Shown here piece by piece: positions 15,688 through 24,490 of a stretch of DNA of 64,000 nucleotides. The translations under genes were made by a program, and so were the position numbers. The stretch is from Paenibacillus hunanensis (lineage in GTDB: Bacteria; Bacillota; Bacilli; Paenibacillales; Paenibacillaceae): contig NZ_BMMB01000006.1 in the NCBI RefSeq assembly GCF_014645615.1, forward strand, positions 124,001-188,000, given 5' to 3'. Position 1 is the stretch's first letter, and each line of letters opens with the position of its first letter. Under the pieces are notes generated by a model, which was not told the DNA's origin, made no database searches, and saw nothing but the letters and a program-made list of their open reading frames with translations.

Positions 15688-16869
15688 ATGAAGTATATTA
15701 TCGCTATTATCGGTATTCTGATCGTATTCGGTCTGGCTTACATTGCCAGCAATGATCGCAAAAACATTCGTTATCGTCCACTGCTTATCATGGTTGTGTT
15801 ACAGGTTATTTTGACGTTCTTATTGTTGTATACACCTATTGGTGCAAAGCTAGTTGGAGGCTTCTCCGCAATATTTGAGCATTTACTTAGCTATGCTAAA
15901 GTCGGAACGGATTTTGTATTTGGCGGTCTGGTCAATGGAGAGGGCTCGATTCCATTCTTCTTCAACGTATTGATGCCAATCGTCTTCATCTCCGCACTGA
16001 TCGGTATTTTGCAGTACATTAAAGTATTGCCATTTATTATCCGCATTATTGGCTGGATACTGAGTAAAGTTAATGGCATGGGTAAGCTGGAATCCTACAA
16101 TGCAGTAGCATCGGCGATTCTGGGTCAGTCCGAAGTATTTATTTCGGTGAAAAAGCAGATCGGTCTGCTACCTAAGCATCGTCTGTACACACTGTGTGCA
16201 TCGGCCATGTCGACCGTGTCCATGTCGATCGTCGGCTCGTACATGCAAATGCTGGAGCCACGTTATGTCGTAACTGCGCTCGTACTGAATCTGTTTGGCG
16301 GTTTTATTATTGCTTCGATTATTAATCCGTATCGTGTAACAGCGGAAGAGGATATACTGGAAGTACAGGAAGAAGAAAAACAAACCTTTTTCGAAATGCT
16401 GGGCGAATACATCATGGACGGCTTTAAAGTTGCGATTACCGTTGCAGCGATGCTGATCGGTTTTGTTGCTTTGATCGCGATGATTAATGGTCTGTTTGAT
16501 CTGATCTTCGGCATCACGTTCCAGGATGTACTGGGTTATGTATTTGCACCATTTGCATTTATTATGGGCGTGCCGTGGGCAGATGCGTTTACAGCAGGTA
16601 GCCTGATGGCAACCAAGCTTGTATCGAACGAATTCGTTGCGATGCTGGAGCTGGGTAAGCATCCAGAGATGAGTGCGCGTGCAATCGGTATCGTATCCGT
16701 ATTCCTTGTATCGTTCGCTAACTTCTCCTCAATCGGTATTATCTCCGGTGCGGTGAAGGGTCTGAACGAGAAGAAGGGTAATGAAGTAGCGAAGTTCGGT
16801 CTGCGCTTGCTGTATGGTGCAACACTGGTCAGCGTATTGTCCGCAACGATAGCAGGTCTGTTCCTGTAA
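15688..16869 (+). CDS. nupC: Concentrative nucleoside transporter (NupC/CNT family)
   Basis: Cation-coupled importer of (deoxy)nucleosides in the cytoplasmic membrane. 393 aa, about ten hydrophobic segments; family blocks include VFISALIGILQYI, the core SAILGQSEVFISVKKQIGLL, and SMSIVGSYMQMLEPRYVVTA. AGGAG is about eleven bases upstream of the ATG. As the uptake step of the deo pathway it sits in the middle of the cluster, preceded by a cre-like box and a hairpin that may set its level separately from deoC and cdd. Confidence 0.96.
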   Translation: MKYIIAIIGILIVFGLAYIASNDRKNIRYRPLLIMVVLQVILTFLLLYTPIGAKLVGGFSAIFEHLLSYAKVGTDFVFGGLVNGEGSIPFFFNVLMPIVFISALIGILQYIKVLPFIIRIIGWILSKVNGMGKLESYNAVASAILGQSEVFISVKKQIGLLPKHRLYTLCASAMSTVSMSIVGSYMQMLEPRYVVTALVLNLFGGFIIASIINPYRVTAEEDILEVQEEEKQTFFEMLGEYIMDGFKVAITVAAMLIGFVALIAMINGLFDLIFGITFQDVLGYVFAPFAFIMGVPWADAFTAGSLMATKLVSNEFVAMLELGKHPEMSARAIGIVSVFLVSFANFSSIGIISGAVKGLNEKKGNEVAKFGLRLLYGATLVSVLSATIAGLFL

Positions 16870-17010
16870 AAGGGAGCTATAAGCACGATGCTTACGTGTA
16901 CGCAATCCGCTTTATTTCCAACGCTGCGGATTTGTTGTAAAATAGATTTTTGCATCATTTTGCAGAGCGACTACACATGAAGTTGCTATAACGGAAGGAG
17001 CTATAAATCA

Positions 17011-18192
17011 ATGACACCATTTAAACGTATACACCTGGTAGTTATGGATTCGGTCGGTATCGGTGAAGCACCGGATGCGGCAGAATTTGGAGATGTCAAT
17101 GTAGATACATTCGGACATATCGCCCGCGAAAATGGCGGCTTGAATATGCCGAATATGGCGAAGCTTGGACTGTCCAACATCCGTGAGATCGAGGGCGTTC
17201 CAGTAGCAGAGCAACCACTCGCGTATTACACCAAAATGCAAGAGGCTTCCCGTGGTAAGGACACGATGACAGGTCACTGGGAGATCATGGGTCTGTACAT
17301 CGATACACCATTCCGCGTCTTTCCAGATGGCTTCCCGGATGAGCTGATTCAGCGCATTGAGGAAAAAACAGGACGTAAGGTGATCGGTAATAAGCCTGCC
17401 AGCGGTACGGAAATTATCGATGAGCTTGGTGAGGAGCATGTGAAGACAGGCGCTCTCATCATCTACACCTCCGCAGACTCTGTATTGCAGATTGCTGCAC
17501 ATGAAGAGGTTGTACCACTCAAAGAGCTGTATGAAATTTGTGAGTTCTGTCGTGAGATTACACTGGATGATCCGTACATGCTGGGCCGCATCATTGCACG
17601 TCCATTTGTCGGTGAGCCAGGTAACTTCTCCCGTACATCCAACCGCCATGACTATGCACTGAAGCCATTCGGACCAACAACGATGAATGCTTTGCAGGAT
17701 GCAGGTCTGGACGTGATCGCAATCGGTAAAATTTCCGACATTTACGATGGTGAAGGCGTAACAGAATCGATCCGTACGAAGTCCAATATGGACGGTATGG
17801 ACAAGCTGGTGGAAGTTGCAGCTAAGCCATTCCACGGGTTGAGCTTCCTCAATCTGGTGGACTTTGATGCCCTATTCGGTCATCGTCGTGATCCAAAAGG
17901 CTATGCCGAAGCGCTGGAAGAGTATGATGCACGTCTACCTGAGGTGTTCGAACAGATGAACGATGATGATCTGCTAATCATCACGGCTGATCACGGTAAT
18001 GATCCGACCTATACCGGTACAGATCATACGCGTGAATATGTACCACTGCTCGTATATTCCAAGCGTTTTGCTAACGGTGGCAAAGAATTGCCACTGCGTA
18101 CGACATTCGCGGATATCGCTGCAACGGTAGCGGAGAACTTTGGTGTGAAAATGCCAGAGTACGGTACAAGCTTCTTTGCGGATCTGAAGTAA
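17011..18192 (+). CDS. deoB: Phosphopentomutase
   Basis: Interconverts (deoxy)ribose-1-phosphate and -5-phosphate, linking the nucleoside phosphorylases to DeoC or the pentose-phosphate pathway. 393 aa. Alkaline-phosphatase-like metalloenzyme: N-terminal VVMDSVGIGEAPDA carries the first metal Asp, SRGKDTMTGHWEIMG holds the phosphorylated Thr, and LLIITADHGNDPTYTGTDH gives the C-terminal metal ligands. GGAAGGAG precedes the ATG. The gene is complete. Confidence 0.98.
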   Translation: MTPFKRIHLVVMDSVGIGEAPDAAEFGDVNVDTFGHIARENGGLNMPNMAKLGLSNIREIEGVPVAEQPLAYYTKMQEASRGKDTMTGHWEIMGLYIDTPFRVFPDGFPDELIQRIEEKTGRKVIGNKPASGTEIIDELGEEHVKTGALIIYTSADSVLQIAAHEEVVPLKELYEICEFCREITLDDPYMLGRIIARPFVGEPGNFSRTSNRHDYALKPFGPTTMNALQDAGLDVIAIGKISDIYDGEGVTESIRTKSNMDGMDKLVEVAAKPFHGLSFLNLVDFDALFGHRRDPKGYAEALEEYDARLPEVFEQMNDDDLLIITADHGNDPTYTGTDHTREYVPLLVYSKRFANGGKELPLRTTFADIAATVAENFGVKMPEYGTSFFADLK

Positions 18193-18389
18193 TTAGTAAA
18201 TTGATCTATGAAATGATGGGTACTAAAGCAATTCGAGCGTCAGAGCGTTCAGACCGCTTATGAATCGGACGCTAAAACGAGATGTATTTCAATCTCTTTA
18301 CTGCGCTTGATGCAGATGTACAACCTGTTCTATCCATCCAGGAATAGCTCCATACAGCTGCCGGAATGGATAGAATACTACACATAAAC

Positions 18390-18410
18390 AGGCGTCCTCT
18401 ACTGACGCCT
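18390..18410 (+). terminator. Hairpin between deoB and deoD (possible weak terminator)
   Basis: AGGCGTC / GACGCCT with a seven-base loop, followed by TAATTT, ending about 12 bases before the deoD ribosome binding site. The T-run is poor, so it may attenuate or process the transcript instead of ending it. Confidence 0.4.
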
Positions 18411-18435
18411 TAATTTCCATTTGGAGGTATATATT

Positions 18436-19143
18436 ATGAGTGTTCATATCGGAGCAAAACCCGGCGATATCGCTGAAACGATCCTACTACCAGGTGACCC
18501 CCTGCGTGCGAAGTACATCGCAGATACGTATCTGGAGGATGTAACCTGCTATAACGAAGTGCGCGGTATGCTTGGCTTTACTGGCACATACAAAGGACAA
18601 CGCGTGTCTGTACAGGGTACAGGTATGGGGTTGCCTTCGATCAGCATCTACGTGAACGAGCTGATCAGCGAGTATGGCGTGAAGAACCTGATTCGCGTCG
18701 GTACATGTGGCGGCATGCAGCAGCATGTGCGTGTACGTGACGTGATTTTGGCACAAGCAGCAAGCACGGATTCCAGCATGAACAACCACATTTTCGGTGG
18801 ATACACATTTGCACCTGTAGCAAGCTTCCCGCTGCTCAAAGCCGCTTATGACCGTGGTGTGGAAAAGGGTCTGAATATGCACGTAGGTAATATTTTCAGC
18901 TCGGATTCGTTCTATCGTGATGATAAAACGATCACAGGTCTGATGATGGACTACGGCGTACTTGGCGTAGAGATGGAAACAAGCGCATTGTACACACTGG
19001 CTGCTAAATTCGGTGTGAATGCACTGACGATCCTGACGGTAAGTGACCACCTGTTGACTGGCGAAGAAACAACATCTGAAGAGCGCCAAACAACTTTCAA
19101 CGAAATGATGGAAGTGGCACTGGATACAGCAATCTCGCTGTAA
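18436..19143 (+). CDS. deoD: Purine-nucleoside phosphorylase, DeoD type
   Basis: Phosphorolysis of purine (deoxy)nucleosides to the free base and (deoxy)ribose-1-phosphate. 235 aa, the hexameric bacterial type. Visible blocks are ILLPGDPLRAKYIA (phosphate binding), VQGTGMGLPSISIY, LIRVGTCGGMQ, and catalytic Asp in ILTVSDHL. The ATG at 18436 has GGAGG eight bases upstream; a TTG at 18421 lies before that site and is rejected. Fifth gene of the deo cluster. Confidence 0.97.
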   Translation: MSVHIGAKPGDIAETILLPGDPLRAKYIADTYLEDVTCYNEVRGMLGFTGTYKGQRVSVQGTGMGLPSISIYVNELISEYGVKNLIRVGTCGGMQQHVRVRDVILAQAASTDSSMNNHIFGGYTFAPVASFPLLKAAYDRGVEKGLNMHVGNIFSSDSFYRDDKTITGLMMDYGVLGVEMETSALYTLAAKFGVNALTILTVSDHLLTGEETTSEERQTTFNEMMEVALDTAISL

Positions 19144-19211
19144 GCTATAAGGATAACGACTGCATATCATCAAACGATGATAAAGCACAATGACAAAATG
19201 CAATCAGCATA

Positions 19212-19343
19212 AGCCTTATGAAATAAGGCATAATACGATATGCTGTCAACTGACAGTTTGGCAGCATATCTATACTTTGCACATTTTTTAGCCGTCCAGA
19301 TCAGGCAACCGACGAAGCCGACTGGCGTAAAAAATGAAGCAAA
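19212..19343 (+). promoter_or_regulatory. Structured leader between deoD and pdp
   Basis: Several nested stems: GCCTTAT-GAA-ATAAGGC near 19212-19229, GATATGCTG (19237-19245) with CAGCATATC (19262-19270), and GCACATTTTTTAGCC pairing either with GGCGTAAAAAATGAAGC or, through GCACATTT, with AAATGTGC further down. The alternatives cannot form together, as in an attenuator, but no known riboswitch is recognised. Confidence 0.4.
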
Positions 19344-19406
19344 TGTGCATGATGCCAGATTTATATGTTAGGTTTGTGTTAACTTTTAATATAGGAGCTG
19401 ATCCAT

Positions 19407-20708
19407 ATGAGAATGGTAGACCTGATTGAGAAAAAGCGTGATGGCAAAGAACTGAGCACAGAGGAAATCAATTTTATTATCCAGGGATATACAGATGGCG
19501 AGATTCCTGATTATCAGGTTAGTGCATTTGCAATGGCGACTTTCTTCAAGGATATGACCGATCGTGAGCGTGCGGATCTGACCATGGCAATGGTAAACTC
19601 CGGTGAAACGATTGACCTGTCCGCTATCGAGGGTGTGAAGGTCGACAAGCACTCCACAGGCGGCGTTGGTGACACGACTACACTCGTACTGGCTCCACTT
19701 GTAGCAGCACTGGATATTCCAGTCGCGAAAATGTCCGGTCGTGGTCTTGGTCACACAGGCGGTACTGTGGATAAGCTGGAATCGGTCGAAGGCTTCCACG
19801 TTGAAATTACGAAGGATGAGTTCATCAAGCTCGTTAACGAAAACAAAATTGCGGTTATCGGTCAAAGTGGTAACCTGACACCCGCGGATAAAAAGCTGTA
19901 TGCACTGCGTGACGTAACAGCAACAGTCAATTCGATCCCACTGATCGCCAGCTCCATCATGAGTAAAAAGATCGCTGCTGGCGCAGATGCAATCGTACTG
20001 GACGTAAAAACAGGTGCAGGCGCATTCATGAAAACGCCAGAAGCTGCAAAAGAACTGGCACATGCGATGGTAAGCATCGGTAACAATGTAGGTCGTAAAA
20101 CGATGGCGGTTATTTCCGATATGAGTCAGCCACTCGGTCTGGCGATCGGTAACTCGCTGGAGATTCAAGAAGCGATTGACACGCTGAAAGGACAGGGACC
20201 AAAGGATCTGGAAGAGCTGTGCTATGCACTGGGTAGCCAGATGGTCTATCTGGCAGGCAAAGCGGACTCCCTTGAGGATGCGAAAGCGAAGCTGCAAGAA
20301 GTGATCCAAAATGGTAAAGCACTTGAAAAGTTCAAGCAATTCCTGGCAAGTCAGGGTGGAGATGCTTCCGTTGTCGATCATCCAGAGCGTCTGCCACAGG
20401 CTCAATATCGCATTGAGCTGCCTGCGAAGCAAGATGGTGTGGTAGCTGAGCTGGTAGCTGATGAGATCGGTACAGCTGCGATGCTGCTCGGCGCAGGTCG
20501 CGCAACGAAGGAATCTGAGATCGATCTGGCAGTGGGTCTAATGCTGAACAAAAAAGTAGGCGATACAGTCAAAGCTGGCGATTCACTCGTAACGATTCAT
20601 GCAAATCGTGAAAACGTAGATGATGTTATGGCGAAGCTGTATGATAGCATTCGCATCGCAGATCATGCAGATGCTCCAACACTCGTATACGGTACAGTAA
20701 CCGAGTAA
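19407..20708 (+). CDS. pdp: Pyrimidine-nucleoside phosphorylase
   Basis: Phosphorolysis of uridine, deoxyuridine and thymidine. 433 aa, full length. The thymidine/pyrimidine phosphorylase signature is clear (SGRGLGHTGGTVDKLES), preceded by KHSTGGVGDTTTLVLAPLV, which forms the phosphate site; the C-terminal alpha/beta domain (AMLLGAGRATKESEIDLAVG) is present. AGGAG lies nine bases before the ATG. Last gene of the deo cluster; together with Cdd it completes pyrimidine nucleoside use. Confidence 0.98.
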   Translation: MRMVDLIEKKRDGKELSTEEINFIIQGYTDGEIPDYQVSAFAMATFFKDMTDRERADLTMAMVNSGETIDLSAIEGVKVDKHSTGGVGDTTTLVLAPLVAALDIPVAKMSGRGLGHTGGTVDKLESVEGFHVEITKDEFIKLVNENKIAVIGQSGNLTPADKKLYALRDVTATVNSIPLIASSIMSKKIAAGADAIVLDVKTGAGAFMKTPEAAKELAHAMVSIGNNVGRKTMAVISDMSQPLGLAIGNSLEIQEAIDTLKGQGPKDLEELCYALGSQMVYLAGKADSLEDAKAKLQEVIQNGKALEKFKQFLASQGGDASVVDHPERLPQAQYRIELPAKQDGVVAELVADEIGTAAMLLGAGRATKESEIDLAVGLMLNKKVGDTVKAGDSLVTIHANRENVDDVMAKLYDSIRIADHADAPTLVYGTVTE

Positions 20709-21185
20709 CACTAGATCATAGCCATACAAATAGCCTGTCGGATAAGCAGCACAGGCTTGTGACAGGATCAGCATAATTAAATCGATATTCAACTGGATAT
20801 TCCGTGGATCAAAGTTCGCCTGCTTAGTGGCTTCGATTCACGGGATTTTTTTATTTTGTAACCGGAATGCTACCTGTAGTAGCTAATAGATTCATAAGAA
20901 AGTATGGGATTTAATTACATATTTATCATAAATAGAACTAAAGCCTCTGTATGCTTAAAGTGTTATAACCGATACATCATTTTATATGGATGAGCTTCCA
21001 AATATGTCGCACAGTCCTAGTCTATACAGATTACCGCAACATTCTTTTATTTCGATAACAGGTTGTTAGCATCATAAAAATTTTTATACAATTCCTTAAT
21101 TTGGAAGTGAAATGGAAAGCGAACAGGGTATATAATGTAGACAAAGGAATAATTTACAATTTTATATTTAAGGAAGGGATGGCGT
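20709..21185. other. Intergenic stretch after the deo operon
   Basis: Contains the deo terminator (20800-20858) and an additional AGCCTGT/ACAGGCT hairpin near 20730-20757 without a T-run. The rest is AT-rich, with no supported gene; it must hold the promoter of the Spo0E-like gene. Confidence 0.5.
20800..20858 (+). terminator. Terminator of the deo operon
   Basis: TTCCGTGGATC pairs with GATTCACGGGA, and a T-run (TTTTTTTATTTTG) follows at 20846-20858. It is the first strong terminator after pdp. Confidence 0.8.
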
Positions 21186-21365
21186 TTGGATATTTTCTGG
21201 TGCTTGCGGCGTATCGAGCAGGAGCGCAAAGAGCTGCATCTGCTCGTGGAGCTGTATGGATTCTCCGATGACCGTGTAATTATCAAGTCGCAGCAATTAG
21301 ACCAGACGCTAAATGAATACGATCGGCAACGTGTATTAGCAGCCGGTCTTGAGCCTCAGCAATGA
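21186..21365 (+). CDS. Spo0E-like aspartyl-phosphate phosphatase
   Basis: 59 aa with TTG start. The central YGFSDDRVIIKSQQLDQTLN followed by EYDRQR carries the Spo0E-family motif S-x-x-L-D-x-x-I/L-x-x-Y. Members of this family remove phosphate from Spo0A-P and so delay sporulation. The ribosome binding site GGAAGGG lies seven bases before the TTG at 21186; an ATG at 21179 is in another frame and closes early. The gene is followed at once by a terminator, so it is a monocistronic unit. Such genes are easily missed because they are short and start with TTG. Whether its target is Spo0A cannot be told from sequence. Confidence 0.82.
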   Translation: MDIFWCLRRIEQERKELHLLVELYGFSDDRVIIKSQQLDQTLNEYDRQRVLAAGLEPQQ

Positions 21366-21406
21366 ACCCCGCAGCTTATATTAAGCGACGGGGTTCAGAT
21401 TTTTTA
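21365..21406 (+). terminator. Terminator of the Spo0E-like gene
   Basis: AACCCCG / CGGGGTT with an inner GCTTA/TAAGC pairing, followed by CAGATTTTTT. It begins at the stop codon of the Spo0E-like gene. Confidence 0.8.
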
Positions 21407-21433
21407 AAGGATTTTTAAAGGATTTTTAAAGGA
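21399..21433. repeat. 11-bp tandem repeat, three copies
   Basis: ATTTTTAAAGG is repeated three times head to tail between the Spo0E-like terminator and the 3' end of the GH43 gene. The first copy has one extra T. Probably replication slippage; it may extend the U-tract of the terminator. Confidence 0.7.
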
Positions 21434-21448
21434 TGAATGATTAGAGGA

Positions 21449-22948
21449 TCAATTGACTTTAACGATCTGGAAATGCTGGTTTGTGCCGCCATTATCTGTC
21501 CATTGAATCGCCTTTGCGCCATCATTAAGCGATTGATCCGAGATATCGAGCAGCTTGCCCGTTTCGCGATTTTTCAGCTTATAATAACCCCCGCCCACAC
21601 TAACCGGCTGCCATTGCTGACTATTCCAGCCACCATCACTCCATTGCTCGATCGTTGCGCCATCGGTCGTACTACCATTTTCTACACCGATCAGCTTGCC
21701 CGAAGCACGATTAATTATTTTCACATAGCCATTGCCTGCACTTACGATCTGCCATTGTTGAGTCGTTGTGCCGCCGTCTGTTCGTTGCTCCAGATCCGCA
21801 CCATTAGCAGAGGAGTTGTCGACTACACTTAATAGCTTGTTGCTTTTGCGACTAATCAGCTGATAGGAAGCGTTAACGTCCCAGCTATTCGTATTGGTGC
21901 TGCCGGTGATCGTACCTGCCGCCGCATCGATCGTCACCGTGTCATACCAGTTCATGGCAAGGCTCGTTGCACTTGGGAAGGATAGAGGGAGCCATACGTA
22001 TTTAGAGTCCTGTACAGGGCCGCTCCAGGCACCTGCCCAGCGATCTCCCATATACAGATAGGATGTGCCCTGAGTGCCCTCTACTGGAACGACATAGGCA
22101 GATTGTGAACCATACGTCGTGTTATCGGCAAAATTGCTCAGTCCGCTCCACGCGCCGGTAATGCTCGTCGCAGTGGCGTATTTCGCCTGATTCGGATTCC
22201 AGCCCGTTGCTCCGGAGGTGACAAGGAAGTACACACCGTCCTTTTTGAACATAGCAGGGGCTTCACGATACTGACCGGACCAGAGTGTAGTGACGAGTGA
22301 TTCTACACCGAGAAAATCCGGAGTGAGCTTGTAAATGTTCAGGTCTGCATTCACCCGCGTCGCTGAGATCAGATACGCCGTGCCGTTATCATTGTAGACA
22401 GTCATATCACGTGAGTCGTAGTCAAGCGGACGGAAGCTACCTTTATAATCGTAGTTGCCATCCACCGTGCTGGAGGTTGCTACAGCTACGCGTGCTTCGC
22501 CATAGTCCTTGCCATTTTCCTTATGCATCCAGAGGACGAACTTCTGGGTTGCACTATTATAAATAACCTTCGGACGCTCAATATTCGATATATTCAGTTC
22601 GGCTGCCGAGCTGCTCGTGAGCACGTCATTGCGGAATTCCCAGTTTTTCAGATCGGTAGAGCGATAGACCGATACGGCTTTGAACGTACCGTCCTGATTA
22701 CGATTTTCCCCAAACCAGTAGTAGGCGCCCGCCACCTTAATCATCCCACCGCCATGCGCATGAATCACATTGCCATTTGTGTCTTTGAACTGTGTACCGT
22801 TCGTGATCGTCACGGGTGCAGCGGATGCCTCCTGTCCGGGTAGCCCCAGTGCACTAATGATCTGCAAGAGTAGCAGGGCGATTAGTCCCTGACTGCAATA
22901 GCGCAACATGCGTTTAACTGAACTGCTTTTTAACCATGAATTCATCAT
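21449..22948 (-). CDS. Secreted glycoside hydrolase family 43 with ricin-type lectin domain
   Basis: 499 aa. Signal peptide of about 43 residues with cleavage near EASA-APVT. The five-bladed GH43 catalytic domain spans ~residues 48-355 (HAHGGGMIKVAGAYYWFGEN; ISNIERPKVIYN; Asp in DYDSRDMTVY; Glu in GQYREAPAMF). A ricin/CBM13-type trefoil with three QxW-like repeats follows (TTQQWQIV, NSQQWQPV, TNQHFQIV). The architecture resembles exo-beta-1,3-galactanases of GH43 subfamily 24, which trim arabinogalactan side chains; the substrate is inferred, not shown. GAGG lies seven bases before the first ATG. A cre-like box at 22972-22986 in the 5' leader points to CcpA repression. Confidence 0.88.
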   Translation of the reverse strand: MMNSWLKSSSVKRMLRYCSQGLIALLLLQIISALGLPGQEASAAPVTITNGTQFKDTNGNVIHAHGGGMIKVAGAYYWFGENRNQDGTFKAVSVYRSTDLKNWEFRNDVLTSSSAAELNISNIERPKVIYNSATQKFVLWMHKENGKDYGEARVAVATSSTVDGNYDYKGSFRPLDYDSRDMTVYNDNGTAYLISATRVNADLNIYKLTPDFLGVESLVTTLWSGQYREAPAMFKKDGVYFLVTSGATGWNPNQAKYATATSITGAWSGLSNFADNTTYGSQSAYVVPVEGTQGTSYLYMGDRWAGAWSGPVQDSKYVWLPLSFPSATSLAMNWYDTVTIDAAAGTITGSTNTNSWDVNASYQLISRKSNKLLSVVDNSSANGADLEQRTDGGTTTQQWQIVSAGNGYVKIINRASGKLIGVENGSTTDGATIEQWSDGGWNSQQWQPVSVGGGYYKLKNRETGKLLDISDQSLNDGAKAIQWTDNGGTNQHFQIVKVN

Positions 22949-22971
22949 CTAGACACCTCTGTTCATATAAT

Positions 22972-22986
22972 ATAAAGCGCTTACAT
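22972..22986 (-). promoter_or_regulatory. cre-like (CcpA) box of the GH43 gene
   Basis: Minus strand ATGTAAGCGCTTTAT, one mismatch to WTGNAANCGNWNNCW, 24 bases before the start codon. The position in the leader would allow a roadblock to transcription. Its core is identical to the box upstream of nupC. Confidence 0.65.
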
Positions 22987-23326
22987 TAAAGTGAACGAAA
23001 ATGACGATATGTAGATCATTTTGCTCATCATCCCGTTTGCTAGGGTACAGTTACTAAAGCTCTGCTTACCAGTACGGACATATAAGCAGTTCGTTCACCT
23101 CCTTATGGAACTATTGTATCAATGATTCCTGTTTATGGGATATAAGTAAATAATGAGAATATATAAGAATAACGAACAATAATGATTGAAATCATTTTCG
23201 TGCGAAAACCCGCAATTAACTGTTACAACAAGCAGATCAGTATAGAGCCGCGCATATACTAGACGTTACATATAAATTAAACTATCAAATACTGCGTAAA
23301 TTGTCGAAATATAGGTTTTTATGTTA

Positions 23327-23354
23327 TAAAGAAATGCTGGATACTATCCGATAA
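23327..23354 (+). promoter_or_regulatory. SigD-like promoter of the FIST-chemoreceptor operon
   Basis: TAAA (23327-23330), 16-base spacer, TCCGATAA (23347-23354); the SigD consensus is TAAA-N15-GCCGATAT. A SigA-like alternative, TTGTCG-N17-TTATAA, overlaps it upstream. Confidence 0.5.
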
Positions 23355-23447
23355 TGAATTTAGTTACTTAACGATTCGATGAGCGATATCCATAAGAACG
23401 AATAGTTTATAGCAAATCAAATAGCGAATAGAAAAGAGGTTACCAGT

Positions 23448-24479
23448 ATGGAGTCCTTATATTTTACAAGCACAGCTCAAGCGCGTGCATATATGGAGCA
23501 GCACACCGACCGTGGCATTGTCTTATTTGCAGGTGTGGAAATGGTGGAGGAATTAAGCGCAGTTGCCGGGCCGCATGTGGTGCTATCATCAACGGCAGGT
23601 GAATATACATCGAAAGGCTTTCAGGAGGGCGTAATCAGCGGCTTTACGTATCCGATCGACCAGGTCGAGGTCGTTGAGGTGGAGTCGCCTGCGATTCTAA
23701 GTGTACACGAGCTTCAAGCAGCCTATACACGCGTGAGAAATAACAAAAATGCGTTTATGTTCATTCTGTATGATGGCTTGTCTGGACAGGAAGAGAGCGT
23801 GATGACGACGCTGTTTTTTGCAGATAACGATTTTAAGGTAGTCGGTGGTAGTGCTGGTGACTATGTGCAATTTAAAGAAACCGCGATCTATATTGGAAAA
23901 CGGCGCGTAGCAGGTGCTGCACTGTTTTTTAATTACAATAAGCGTACACAAGTGCTCAAGGAGAACATTTATTATACGACCGGGCAGCGCCTGCTAGTAA
24001 CGGATGCCGATCCGCTTACAAGAGTCGTGCATTCCTTCAATAACCGTCCGGCTGCTACAGAATATGCGGCAGTGCTAGGTATCCAGGAGCATGAGCTGGA
24101 ACGTGCTTTTATGAATAATCCACTTGGCAAGGTGATTAAAGGACAGACGTATATCACATCACCGATGAAGGTCAATCCAGATCGCTCGATTACATTTTAT
24201 GCACAGGTGGTACCGAATACGTTTTTGGATGTGCTACAGCCGTCGAAGCTACAGGAAAGCTTTCAGGAGACGCTCGATTCACTTGCGTTTCGTCCATCAT
24301 TTGTGTTGTCGGTGCACTGCATTTTGCGCAGTCTAAAGTTCAAAAGTGAGAACACATGGAAGCTGCTAGACAACGCTCTGCTAGGCGTCTGCTCGAATCA
24401 GGCTGGCTTTATCAGCTACGGAGAACAGCTTCAGGATAAGCATTTCAATCAGACGATGGTGCTGATCGCATTTGAATAG
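23448..24479 (+). CDS. FIST-domain sensory protein
   Basis: 343 aa, soluble. N-terminal FIST domain (GIVLFAGVEMVEELSAVAGP; SAGDYVQFKETAIYIGK) followed by the C-terminal FIST_C domain (PAATEYAAVLGI; GQTYITSPMKVNPDRSITFY; CILRSLKFK). FIST domains are predicted to bind small ligands, possibly amino acids, and occur in signal transduction proteins. AGAGG is eight bases before the ATG. The next gene, a cytoplasmic chemoreceptor, starts 11 bases after its stop, so the two are co-translated and probably form a sensor-transducer pair. Confidence 0.92.
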   Translation: MESLYFTSTAQARAYMEQHTDRGIVLFAGVEMVEELSAVAGPHVVLSSTAGEYTSKGFQEGVISGFTYPIDQVEVVEVESPAILSVHELQAAYTRVRNNKNAFMFILYDGLSGQEESVMTTLFFADNDFKVVGGSAGDYVQFKETAIYIGKRRVAGAALFFNYNKRTQVLKENIYYTTGQRLLVTDADPLTRVVHSFNNRPAATEYAAVLGIQEHELERAFMNNPLGKVIKGQTYITSPMKVNPDRSITFYAQVVPNTFLDVLQPSKLQESFQETLDSLAFRPSFVLSVHCILRSLKFKSENTWKLLDNALLGVCSNQAGFISYGEQLQDKHFNQTMVLIAFE

Positions 24480-24490
24480 GAGGAACACCG

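Larger units (their letters stand above)
22949..23447. other. Divergent regulatory region, GH43 gene / FIST operon
   Basis: Contains the cre-like box for the GH43 gene, a SigD-like promoter for the FIST-chemoreceptor operon and a cluster of short inverted repeats: ATGATT-GA-AATCAT (23182-23195) directly followed by TTTTCG-TG-CGAAAA (23195-23208), with AATAACGAACAA at 23169-23180 next to them. No gene supported. Confidence 0.5.

Noticed and set aside
19386..20432. 348-codon minus-strand frame, and similar ones at 17008-17835 and 18487-19203.
   Set aside because: Antisense to pdp, deoB and deoD; Cys/His/Arg-rich shadow translation without start signals.
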